64,000 bases of DNA. Source: VMDJ01 sp038146785. Its GTDB lineage: Bacteria > Pseudomonadota > Gammaproteobacteria > Chromatiales > Chromatiaceae. Below are positions 57,325 to 64,000 of the stretch, one piece after another. The notes under the pieces are model-generated. The model worked only from the letters and a program-made list of their open reading frames with translations. It did no database searches and was not told the origin of the DNA. The translations under genes and the position numbers were made by a program. The DNA is taken from the NCBI GenBank assembly GCA_038146785.1, contig JAYQSI010000016.1, positions 124,001 to 188,000 of the forward strand. Direction: 5' to 3'. The stretch's first letter is position 1, and every line of letters begins with the position of its first letter.

Positions 57325-58022
57325 TAGCTTTCCTCTGCTGAAACAGCATGATCAAAGGACTTATACGCACGCCCACGTGGATTTACGCGAATAATATAAC
57401 CCTTAGCAGTCACATCGTTAGCCAACTCAAAACTGCCTTTGAAGTCCTGAAATTCTTTGAACCCCATTTTTAGTTTTTTAATATTGAGTTCACTTGCTGG
57501 AATAATCAAACGCTTACCCTCTTTTTCTACTTCGGCATCAATCGTGAGAAAACCCTCCACCCTGATCGAATCCTCTGCCAATTTAGACAAAGTGATGGCA
57601 TACGTAATTTTTCCAGAATCAGCTTCAACAAACTCGGCCTTCGTCACTGCGAGCTTCCGAACATCTCCGGATACCAGCGTTTTGAGGAAATCAATCTCTT
57701 TCGAAAGGGTCTGGTTTTCAGTCTCTAACGCTTTAATCACTTTCTTTGTAGAAATATCAGAAGCATTAGATACTTGATGATTTCGCTCTTGTCTTGCGAG
57801 CTTTTCTATCAATTGCTTTCTCGCCTGCTCAGACAATGAAAGACGCTCTTCAAGCTCTTCCACTTGTTGCAATTTGAACTCGTCAATCTCTGAAGAGAAT
57901 TCAGAGCCAACAAAAAAGCTCAGGGCAGAAATAACAAAAAATCCTAGCCCTAGAAAAACTGGATTAACCCCACGACGCGAAATTGTTGGCGCCGATGTTC
58001 GGATAGGTGGGACTAATGACAT
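57324..58022 (-). CDS. DUF6776-type membrane-anchored coiled-coil protein
   Basis: A 232-residue protein with an N-terminal membrane helix (about 22-42), a coiled coil (about 48-115, heptad-like E/L/K) and a periplasmic beta-rich domain ending VNPRGRAYKSFD. This matches the DUF6776 family commonly encoded beside bactofilin and erpA. Function unknown. It is coupled to the bactofilin gene (overlap by one base), so an envelope role with it is likely. Confidence 0.85.
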   Translation of the reverse strand: MSLVPPIRTSAPTISRRGVNPVFLGLGFFVISALSFFVGSEFSSEIDEFKLQQVEELEERLSLSEQARKQLIEKLARQERNHQVSNASDISTKKVIKALETENQTLSKEIDFLKTLVSGDVRKLAVTKAEFVEADSGKITYAITLSKLAEDSIRVEGFLTIDAEVEKEGKRLIIPASELNIKKLKMGFKEFQDFKGSFELANDVTAKGYIIRVNPRGRAYKSFDHAVSAEES

Positions 58023-58028
58023 AAAAAA

Positions 58029-59060
58029 TTAGGGCAGCAGAGCAACCTGCTCCAAACCAGCACGCTCATCAAAACCAAACATCAGGTTCATATTTTGAAT
58101 AGCTTGACCAGCAGCGCCCTTGGTTAAGTTATCAATCACCGAAAGCACGACCACGGTGTTTTCACCTTGTGGCTGATGCACAGCAATACGGCAATGATTC
58201 ACGCCACGCACGCTACGAGTCTCAGGATGTTCACCCGCTGGCAATACATCAACAAACGGCTCATTTGCGTAACGCTCTTCAAACACCTTTTGCAGATCCA
58301 CACCTTGCTTAACCAACTGCCCATACAAAGTCGCATGAATACCGCGAATCATCGGCAATAGATGTGGCACAAACGTCAAACCCACTGTTTGATCTGTTAA
58401 CCAACTTAGCGTTTGTTTAATTTCAGGTAGGTGACGATGACCTTTAACGCCATAAGCCTTAAAGCTCTCACCCACTTCACCCATCAACATACCAACGCTA
58501 GCGCCACGACCCGCACCACTCACACCAGATGCACAGTTCGCAATCAAATGTGATGGATCAACCAAGCCTTGCTCAACCAACGGCATAAAACCCAAAGCAG
58601 AGGCGGTTGGATAGCAACCAGGGTTAGCCACGAGTTGCGCACCTTTAATATGTTCACGATTTAGTTCAGGCAAACCATAAACCGCGGTATTCAACACATC
58701 CACACAGTCGTGCGGCATGCCATACCACTTCTCCCAAACCGCAGGATCTTTTAAACGGAAGTCAGCCGCTAGGTCGATTACCTTCACGCCCGCCTCTAAT
58801 AACTCAGGCGTCATCTTCATCGCGGTGCCATTCGGTGTCGCAAAAAACACTAGGTCACATTGCGACAAACTTTCAAAATCAGGTTCGGTAAAAGGCAGAT
58901 CGATATGCCCACGCAAACTACCGTAAAGATCGCTGACTTTTTTTCCCGCTTCCGAACGTGAGGTAATCGCTACTAACTCAACCTCAGGGTGGGTTGCCAG
59001 CAAACGAAGCAATTCGACACCGGTGTACCCAGTGCCGCCAACTAAACCAATGCGTTTCAC
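58029..59060 (-). CDS. argC: ArgC, N-acetyl-gamma-glutamyl-phosphate reductase
   Basis: ArgC reduces N-acetylglutamyl phosphate in arginine synthesis. The 343-residue protein has the NADP fold GLVGGTGYTGVELLRLLA at the N-terminus, the catalytic Cys in VANPGCYPTA near 148 and HRHLPEI near 208. It starts the minus-strand run toward erpA, an order shared with Pseudomonas relatives. Confidence 0.97.
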   Translation of the reverse strand: MKRIGLVGGTGYTGVELLRLLATHPEVELVAITSRSEAGKKVSDLYGSLRGHIDLPFTEPDFESLSQCDLVFFATPNGTAMKMTPELLEAGVKVIDLAADFRLKDPAVWEKWYGMPHDCVDVLNTAVYGLPELNREHIKGAQLVANPGCYPTASALGFMPLVEQGLVDPSHLIANCASGVSGAGRGASVGMLMGEVGESFKAYGVKGHRHLPEIKQTLSWLTDQTVGLTFVPHLLPMIRGIHATLYGQLVKQGVDLQKVFEERYANEPFVDVLPAGEHPETRSVRGVNHCRIAVHQPQGENTVVVLSVIDNLTKGAAGQAIQNMNLMFGFDERAGLEQVALLP

Positions 59061-59139
59061 ACTTGTTTCCGTCTAATTTAGTTAAATTAGGTGAATAATA
59101 CGCTAACCTAGAGCTTAAAGGCACACGACAAGGTTACAT

Positions 59140-60840
59140 ATGCAGCAACGCATTAAGGATACTGGCAATGAATTACTCATTGTCTTTGTAATCGGGGGGC
59201 TCATTGGAAGTCTCGTTTCCTGGGCTTCCAATACCTTTGTGGCAGGCGTGCAATTCTTTACTCACCTACGAGAAAGTACGCATTTTTTACAAACAGACTT
59301 CGGACATTTATCTCTGGAGTTCACTAGCCTTATTTTTCTCTGGATTGCCGGCCTGCTTGTCATCACCATTCGTAAACTTTTTGGCGTAATCCGTTGGCAC
59401 GGTCCTGCAGACACCATATTTAGCGCTCAACAGACCAAAGTTCCTTTGGATATCAAACATGGTATTGCTTCAACATTAGCGGCTTTTACAAGCGCAGCTG
59501 GCGGTGGCTCAGTTGGCCAATACGGCCCCTTGGTTCATTTTGGTGCCACACTTGGCGTAGCACTTAAAAAGCTCATTGTTTCCCGTTTATCTAACGATGT
59601 ATATCTGGGTTGTGGTGTTGCTGCTGCCATATCAGCCGGCTTTGGCGCTCCACTTGCGGGTATCGTATTTGCCCATGAAGCAGTTTTACGTCACTTCTCC
59701 GTTAGAGCTATCGCCCCCATTTCAGTCGCATCGATCGCTGCTTTTGCCGTAAGTGAAGTGTTCTTTCATAAAAATGCGACTTTTATCATTACCTCAACAC
59801 CACCTGAATTATTTACTCTCATTCCAGAGCTCATTGTCGCAAGCCCGTTTATAGCGGTAGCCGCAATACTTTACATGCAGGCATTACGAAGCTCAGCTTC
59901 TTTCGCAGCAAAATCCGGATGGTCACCCCAAAGATTAATTATGACCGCAGCAACTGTTTGCGGAGCCGTCGGTATTTTTCTACCAGAAATCTTAGGCCTA
60001 GGCATTGGCACTATTAACAGCATGCTGGCAGGTAACTACTCACTACTGATGTTGGTTGTGCTGCTATTTGCCAAAATCGCCATGACCGCACTCTGTGTTG
60101 GTTTTGGTCTATTTGGAGGCGTTTTCTCACCCGCATTATTTGTTGGTGTTGCAACAGGCGGCGCCATCGCTAGCGCAGCGACTCTACTTGGCGTGCCCGA
60201 CATGTCCGTTGCCATGAGTATTGCCGCAATGGCAGCAGTTGCAGCCAATGTTGTTGGCGCACCAATTGCCGTAGTGCTTATCGTATTAGAGCTCTCGCAG
60301 TCCTATGCCTTTGCTGTTGCAGCTTTAATGGCCGTAATGGCGTCATGGCTCATTACTCACCGTCTGTTTGGACACTCTTTCTTCGATCGCCAACTACTCG
60401 ACCGCGGAATAGACCTGGCTGAAGGTCGTGAAGCTATCGCACTCTCACAGAACACCTTGCATCAACATATCAGTGATGACTGTGTTCGCCTTAATCAACA
60501 CACAACAGGGCATCAGGCATTACTTGCGATGCGTGATAAAGAACAAACAGAAGCCTATATTTTAAGTGATGAAAATCAATTAATTGCCAAACTTTCTGTT
60601 CACCAAGCGCTTCAGGCGGCTGATCAAACCGTCACAACAACGGCAGATAAAACCCCCATCCTGCTCAAAGACAATGACTCATTGCAACATGCTATGAAAA
60701 TAGTCAGTCACTTTGTTGGTGAGTCAGTACCCATACTTAAAGGTGATGGGAAGACCTTCCTTGGTGTCATCACTGAGGGCGATTTATTCAAAGCCGTTTT
60801 AGATGTGCAATCCCGAGTGCGTAGAAAAGAGCGAGACTAG
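59140..60840 (+). CDS. CLC-family chloride channel/antiporter with CBS domains, atypical gate
   Basis: A 566-residue CLC protein: about 10-12 helices to residue 425, then a C-terminal part with CBS-like repeats (about 440-560, ending FLGVITEGDLFKAVLDV). The selectivity stretches are GPADTIF near 88, GSVGQYGP at 123-130 and GLFGGVFSPALFVG near 325. In E. coli ClC the corresponding GREGP holds the gating glutamate E148; here the residue is Y128. That would remove proton coupling, making it a channel or a differently gated carrier. It is a lone gene before a DUF4126 gene. Confidence 0.92.
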   Translation: MQQRIKDTGNELLIVFVIGGLIGSLVSWASNTFVAGVQFFTHLRESTHFLQTDFGHLSLEFTSLIFLWIAGLLVITIRKLFGVIRWHGPADTIFSAQQTKVPLDIKHGIASTLAAFTSAAGGGSVGQYGPLVHFGATLGVALKKLIVSRLSNDVYLGCGVAAAISAGFGAPLAGIVFAHEAVLRHFSVRAIAPISVASIAAFAVSEVFFHKNATFIITSTPPELFTLIPELIVASPFIAVAAILYMQALRSSASFAAKSGWSPQRLIMTAATVCGAVGIFLPEILGLGIGTINSMLAGNYSLLMLVVLLFAKIAMTALCVGFGLFGGVFSPALFVGVATGGAIASAATLLGVPDMSVAMSIAAMAAVAANVVGAPIAVVLIVLELSQSYAFAVAALMAVMASWLITHRLFGHSFFDRQLLDRGIDLAEGREAIALSQNTLHQHISDDCVRLNQHTTGHQALLAMRDKEQTEAYILSDENQLIAKLSVHQALQAADQTVTTTADKTPILLKDNDSLQHAMKIVSHFVGESVPILKGDGKTFLGVITEGDLFKAVLDVQSRVRRKERD

Positions 60841-60899
60841 ATTTTTAAAATACGCCAAATCAGCCGAGATAACTCACTCGCACAATCTCAGAGAAACTT

Positions 60900-61523
60900 A
60901 TGGATACCGTCGACCTCATTGCTCTCACACTAGGCGCCTCTTGGGCCTCTGGCATCAATTTATACGCCGCCATGTTGGTTCTTGGCTGGATGGGGAGCAC
61001 TGGACAAGTCGACCTACCTCCAGGATTAGAGATTCTCGCCAACCCAATGGTAATGATGGCAGCGGGCGCGATGTACTTTGTTGAATTCTTTGCGGACAAA
61101 ATCCCTGGCGTCGACACTGGTTGGGACACCTTACAAACCTTTGTTCGTATACCCGCAGGCGCCATGCTTGCAGCCGGTGCCGCTGGCGGCATGGATATCG
61201 GTCAAGCGGGAGAGCTTGCAGCGATGATACTCGGCGGCTCACTGTCTGCCGCAACGCACGCCACCAAGATGGGCACACGTGCAGTAGTGAACACCTCGCC
61301 TGAGCCCTTCTCCAACTGGACCCTCTCGATTGGTGAAGACATTGCGGTAATTGGCGGCATGTGGGCAGCGCTAAATCACCCTGTACTATTCATCATTGCT
61401 CTGATCGCGTTCATCGCTCTGATGATTTGGTTGTTACCTAAAATCTGGCGTGGCATTAAAGCGATCGCACGCAAAATCGCTAGCTGGTTTGGTCGAAAAG
61501 AACCCACAACATCATCCGAATAA
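60900..61523 (+). CDS. DUF4126 family membrane protein
   Basis: A 207-residue integral membrane protein with about five or six helices, rich in Ala/Gly/Met, and family segments LGASWASGINLYAAMLVLG, EFFADKIPGVDTGWD and GGSLSAATHATKMGTRAVVN. It ends in a basic, amphipathic tail. DUF4126 proteins have no settled function. It follows the CLC gene by 59 bp and may be cotranscribed. Confidence 0.87.
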   Translation: MDTVDLIALTLGASWASGINLYAAMLVLGWMGSTGQVDLPPGLEILANPMVMMAAGAMYFVEFFADKIPGVDTGWDTLQTFVRIPAGAMLAAGAAGGMDIGQAGELAAMILGGSLSAATHATKMGTRAVVNTSPEPFSNWTLSIGEDIAVIGGMWAALNHPVLFIIALIAFIALMIWLLPKIWRGIKAIARKIASWFGRKEPTTSSE

Positions 61524-61559
61524 CGGTAGGATGTTTGAAATTCATTTTCAGACATCACC

Positions 61560-62051
61560 ATGAGCCGTTTTACCCAAGGACTGATCACTTTCATACTCGG
61601 CGCTGTCGTTATTGCTGCGCTGTGGTTTTCCACCCCCGAGCATGAGCCCTTCCCTGAGCTAACATTCAATCTTGTTGACGGTAAGCCCATCACAAGCCAA
61701 GACCTTAAAGGTCGACCAGTGATGTTGAGCTTCTGGTCTGTCACCTGTTCAACCTGCATTGCAGACATACCAGCATTAAATCAACTGCATGAAATTTTAG
61801 ATCGACGTGGCGGCAAACTGATCGGTGTTAACTTACCTAGCGATCCACCACCCACTGCGATTAGCATGGCGAAGAAATATGAGATCGCTTATCCAAATGC
61901 ATTGGATGTACATGGCGAGATCAATAAAGCGCTTGGCGGCATCAGCGTCACGCCAACACACTTATTTATTAATCGTGAAGGTAAAATTGTGCAACGACAC
62001 ACTGGTGCAGTTAACCTAAACGATATCGGACTGATCATCTCAACCCTATAA
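61560..62051 (+). CDS. TlpA-like membrane-anchored thioredoxin
   Basis: A 163-residue protein with an N-terminal membrane helix (about 8-24) and a periplasmic thioredoxin fold of the TlpA/ResA type: FWSVTCSTCIADIPALNQL with the active-site C-S-T-C near 62-65 and VTPTHLFINREGKI with the cis-Pro. Such proteins reduce disulfides or deliver to cytochromes or copper sites. It lies 12 bp before hemJ. Confidence 0.87.
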   Translation: MSRFTQGLITFILGAVVIAALWFSTPEHEPFPELTFNLVDGKPITSQDLKGRPVMLSFWSVTCSTCIADIPALNQLHEILDRRGGKLIGVNLPSDPPPTAISMAKKYEIAYPNALDVHGEINKALGGISVTPTHLFINREGKIVQRHTGAVNLNDIGLIISTL

Positions 62052-62063
62052 CAAGGCAAGACT

Positions 62064-62486
62064 ATGTGGTTAAAAGCTTGGCATCTCATCGGCATGGTGA
62101 CTTGGTTCGCCGGACTGTTTTACCTTCCACGTTTATTTGTCTATCACGCCATGAGTGATGATGCGGTTTCAAACGAGCGCTTCAAAATCATGGAACGTAA
62201 ATTGTTTTACGGCATCACCACACCCGGTGGCATCTTTACGCTCGTGTTTGGCTTTTGGATGCTCGCTGATTACGGTTGGGCAGCCTTTGGTGGCCAGTTA
62301 TGGCTGACGATAAAACTTATTCTTATAGCCTTTCTCGTGATCTACCACATCTACTGTGGTGCACTCGTTAAAGCCTTTAAAGAAGATCGCAACACAAAAT
62401 CACATGTTTGGTATCGGTGGTTTAACGAAGCACCAGTGTTGGTACTGGTTGCGATAATATTACTCGCGGTTTTAAAACCGATTTAA
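62064..62486 (+). CDS. hemJ: HemJ, protoporphyrinogen oxidase
   Basis: HemJ oxidises protoporphyrinogen IX in the membrane during heme synthesis. The 140-residue protein has four helices and the conserved His in KAWHLIGMVTWFAGLFYLPR near 9, TPGGIFTLVFG, and WLTIKLILIAFLVIYHIYC with the Lys/His pair. Heme synthesis fits the adjacent TlpA-like gene. Confidence 0.93.
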   Translation: MWLKAWHLIGMVTWFAGLFYLPRLFVYHAMSDDAVSNERFKIMERKLFYGITTPGGIFTLVFGFWMLADYGWAAFGGQLWLTIKLILIAFLVIYHIYCGALVKAFKEDRNTKSHVWYRWFNEAPVLVLVAIILLAVLKPI

Positions 62487-62502
62487 CCCCAAAGGAAAAA
62501 CA

Positions 62503-62937
62503 ATGAAAAAAATCACTCAACTTTTTGCACTCGCACTGTGTTTGCTTTTGCCCTTTAGCGCAATCGCAGATAACCATGGCGGTAAAGCACATAAACTTGT
62601 TATTCAAGTCAGCACTAACGATCCGCAAACGCAAAAAATCGCACTTAACAATGCTGTTAATGCGCAAAAAGATATCGGCATGGATAACATCGATATCGAA
62701 ATCGTTGCTTACGGCCCAGGCTTATCTGTGATGACTGCACAAAGCCCAGAAGCAAAACGCGTTTCAAGCTTGGCACAACAAGGCATCACCTTTAGCGCCT
62801 GTAACAACACCATGAAGAAGATGGCTAAGAAGTCTGGCAAGATGCCAGTACTTGCTGACGGTGTCGGCATCGTTCCAGCTGGCGTTATTCGCATCATGGA
62901 ACTTCAAGAAAAAGGTTACGCCTACATACGCCCATAA
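62503..62937 (+). CDS. Secreted DsrE-family protein
   Basis: A 144-residue protein with a clear signal peptide (KKITQLFALALCLLLPFSAIA) followed by a DsrE-like domain (KLVIQVSTNDPQTQKIALNN, the Cys in ITFSACNNTMKKM, and VPAGVIRIMELQEKGYAYI). DsrE domains carry persulfide on Cys in the cytoplasm; a secreted form with one Cys is less well understood. It follows hemJ by 16 bp behind an AAAGGA site. A role in periplasmic thiol or sulfur handling is only an inference. Confidence 0.85.
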   Translation: MKKITQLFALALCLLLPFSAIADNHGGKAHKLVIQVSTNDPQTQKIALNNAVNAQKDIGMDNIDIEIVAYGPGLSVMTAQSPEAKRVSSLAQQGITFSACNNTMKKMAKKSGKMPVLADGVGIVPAGVIRIMELQEKGYAYIRP

Positions 62938-62948
62938 TCTAAGGGCAC

Positions 62949-62978
62949 AAAAAAGCCGCTCAGTGAGCGGCTTTTTTA
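62949..62978. terminator. Bidirectional terminator after the DsrE gene
   Basis: AAAAAAGCCGCT-CAGTG-AGCGGCTTTTTT forms a perfect stem with A/T tails, between two convergent genes. Confidence 0.93.
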
Positions 62979-62998
62979 TTTTGTGCGATTCGTAAGAA

Positions 62999-63358
62999 TT
63001 ACGAACAACCACCTTGTGAGCCACAAGTGCCACAACCGCCGCCACCTTGAGGGGCTAAGTTGTTAAACACGAAGCGTGCATCGTTATCTTCACCAACGAA
63101 GTCGATCTCAACGCCACGAATGTGCTCTAGGGTTGCTGGATCAACAATCACTTTCAAACCATCGTACTCACGCACCATGTCTTCAGGATTGAGTTGATCA
63201 GAGAAAGTCATACCAAAGCTCACGCCACTACAACCACCTGGGGTTGCGAAGACACGAACGCCAGCAATGTTCTCTTCTACTTGACCCATCAGCTCAGCCA
63301 TTTTGGTCTGCGCGCTGCCGGTCAAAGCTACTTCAGCATCTGTTAAAACTGCAGTCAT
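62999..63358 (-). CDS. HesB/IscA-family iron-sulfur assembly protein with Cys/Gly-rich tail
   Basis: A 119-residue A-type carrier-like protein: the first cluster Cys in ATPGGCSGVSFGM near 41, then VDPATLEHIRGVEIDFVGE near 75. The C-terminal Cys motif lies in an unusual tail of glycine and cysteine (CGTCGSQGGCS) instead of the usual CGCGES. It is distinct from ErpA in this window. It converges on the DsrE gene and precedes rubredoxin. Confidence 0.87.
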   Translation of the reverse strand: MTAVLTDAEVALTGSAQTKMAELMGQVEENIAGVRVFATPGGCSGVSFGMTFSDQLNPEDMVREYDGLKVIVDPATLEHIRGVEIDFVGEDNDARFVFNNLAPQGGGGCGTCGSQGGCS

Positions 63359-63427
63359 TTTTCACCACCTTAAAAAATCGATAACGTATTTTAGCATTTC
63401 TACCTGAAAACTTCGCTACCTTGTCCA

Positions 63428-63592
63428 TTAAATAGCAATCATTTCAAAGTCTTGCTTGCTCACACCGCACTCCGGGCAGGTCCAATCATCGGGCACATCG
63501 GCCCAATCTGTACCCGGCGCAATGCCGTGATCGGGATCACCAATGGCGGGATCGTAGATGTAGCCGCACACGACACACAGGTAAGTTTTCAT
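63428..63592 (-). CDS. rubA: Rubredoxin
   Basis: Rubredoxins carry one electron on an Fe(Cys)4 centre. The 54-residue protein shows both CxxC knuckles: YLCVVCGYIYDPAIGD at the start and WTCPECGVSKQDFE near 38. The ATG at 63592 excludes an upstream in-frame extension that is not conserved. In Pseudomonas relatives rubredoxin lies next to thiD/thiE-hemL, as the divergent thiD here suggests. Confidence 0.96.
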   Translation of the reverse strand: MKTYLCVVCGYIYDPAIGDPDHGIAPGTDWADVPDDWTCPECGVSKQDFEMIAI

Positions 63593-63683
63593 TTTTACTC
63601 CAAAATTTTTGCCTAGTTTGCCAGAGACAAAGCCTGCCTCAACATCATGAAACATAGGCATTTCCGCCTGATACCATGCGCAC

Positions 63684-64000
63684 ATGCAAACAACTCCTCA
63701 CATTCTGGTTATCGGCGGTCACGACCCAAGCGGCGGCGCCGGTATTCAGGCGGATATCGAGACAGGCGTAGCCCTTGGCTGCCGCGTATTTTCGCTCGTC
63801 ACCTGCCTGACCTCTCAGAACACCCAGAATGTGTATGCCGTTTCTCCGCAATCTGTTGATGCCTTGGCAGATCAATTCGAGCGACTGATCAACGATGTCC
63901 AGATTGATGCCATCAAAATTGGACTGCTCGGTGATCTGGCGATTGCGCAATGGCTTGTACCTCGCTTGATCGATTTGAAACGTCCCGTGACTTTGGATCC
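63684..64000 (+). CDS. thiD: ThiD, hydroxymethylpyrimidine/phosphomethylpyrimidine kinase (N-terminal part)
   Basis: ThiD phosphorylates HMP and HMP-P for thiamine synthesis. About 105 residues are inside the window, open at the right edge: LVIGGHDPSGGAGIQADIET near residue 6-25, LGCRVFSLVTCLTSQNTQNV and IDAIKIGLLGD. DXS and IlvB-like enzymes need its product. It is divergent from rubredoxin. Confidence 0.92.
   Translation, partial: MQTTPHILVIGGHDPSGGAGIQADIETGVALGCRVFSLVTCLTSQNTQNVYAVSPQSVDALADQFERLINDVQIDAIKIGLLGDLAIAQWLVPRLIDLKRPVTLD

Overview
The window reads as the chromosome of a free-living gammaproteobacterium of moderate GC content. The evidence is the gene order: a dcw cluster start (mraZ-rsmH-ftsL-ftsI-murE), an rsmI/lpoA/yraN/dolP block, a tyrS-M23-anmK-erpA-bactofilin-argC block like that of Pseudomonas relatives, and an rrn operon with tRNA-Ile and tRNA-Ala in the spacer. 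A class I phosphoribulokinase points to a Calvin cycle and thus possible autotrophy. No RuBisCO gene lies in the window. I cannot name the genus. Almost all genes are core; I see no transposase, phage, integron or CRISPR array.

Layout. 1-5.1 kb (minus): start of murE, ftsI (frame broken by one base), ftsL, rsmH and mraZ with a clear promoter and MraZ boxes, then rnpB and rsmI. 5.1-11.5 kb (plus): lpoA, yraN, dolP, a GlcD-like oxidase, phosphoribulokinase and a FIST protein. 11.5-26.9 kb: dxs, an RNA methyltransferase, oxidoreductase, phosphatase and MBL genes, DAHP synthase, gloB, hisI, a PDC-sensor protein, bolA-glutaredoxin, slyD, nadC, an FKBP, ampD/ampE and btuF. 26.9-33.1 kb: murJ-lspA-ribF-ileS opposite rpsT; murJ seems to start at CTG. 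33.1-38.8 kb: a candidate small RNA, proB, obgE, rpmA, rplU, ispB, and amtB behind a sigma-54 promoter with NtrC-type sites.

38.9-39.5 kb is the only long stretch with no convincing gene. It borders an aldo/keto reductase gene whose C-terminus looks lost. 40.5-47.3 kb holds tRNA-Met, ychF, tusE, tRNA-Thr, a SPOR protein, coaX, birA and an M61 peptidase. 47.4-52.7 kb is the rRNA operon with two tandem promoters and boxA sites; its 23S rRNA is compact. 52.7-64 kb holds tyrS, a cell-wall block (M23 peptidase, anmK, bactofilin), Fe-S carriers, argC, a CLC protein with an unusual gate residue, a small redox/heme set (TlpA-like, HemJ, secreted DsrE), rubredoxin and the start of thiD.

Themes. Peptidoglycan synthesis and recycling recurs (murE, ftsI, lpoA, murJ, lspA, ampD/ampE, M23, anmK, bactofilin, SPOR). 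So does thiol and Fe-S chemistry (BolA-Grx, ErpA, IscA-like, TlpA-like, TusE, rubredoxin). I found no clearly new multi-gene system. The best leads are the possible small RNA at 33.2 kb, the CTG start of murJ, the soluble PDC-sensor protein, the altered CLC gate and the unexplained 39 kb stretch.
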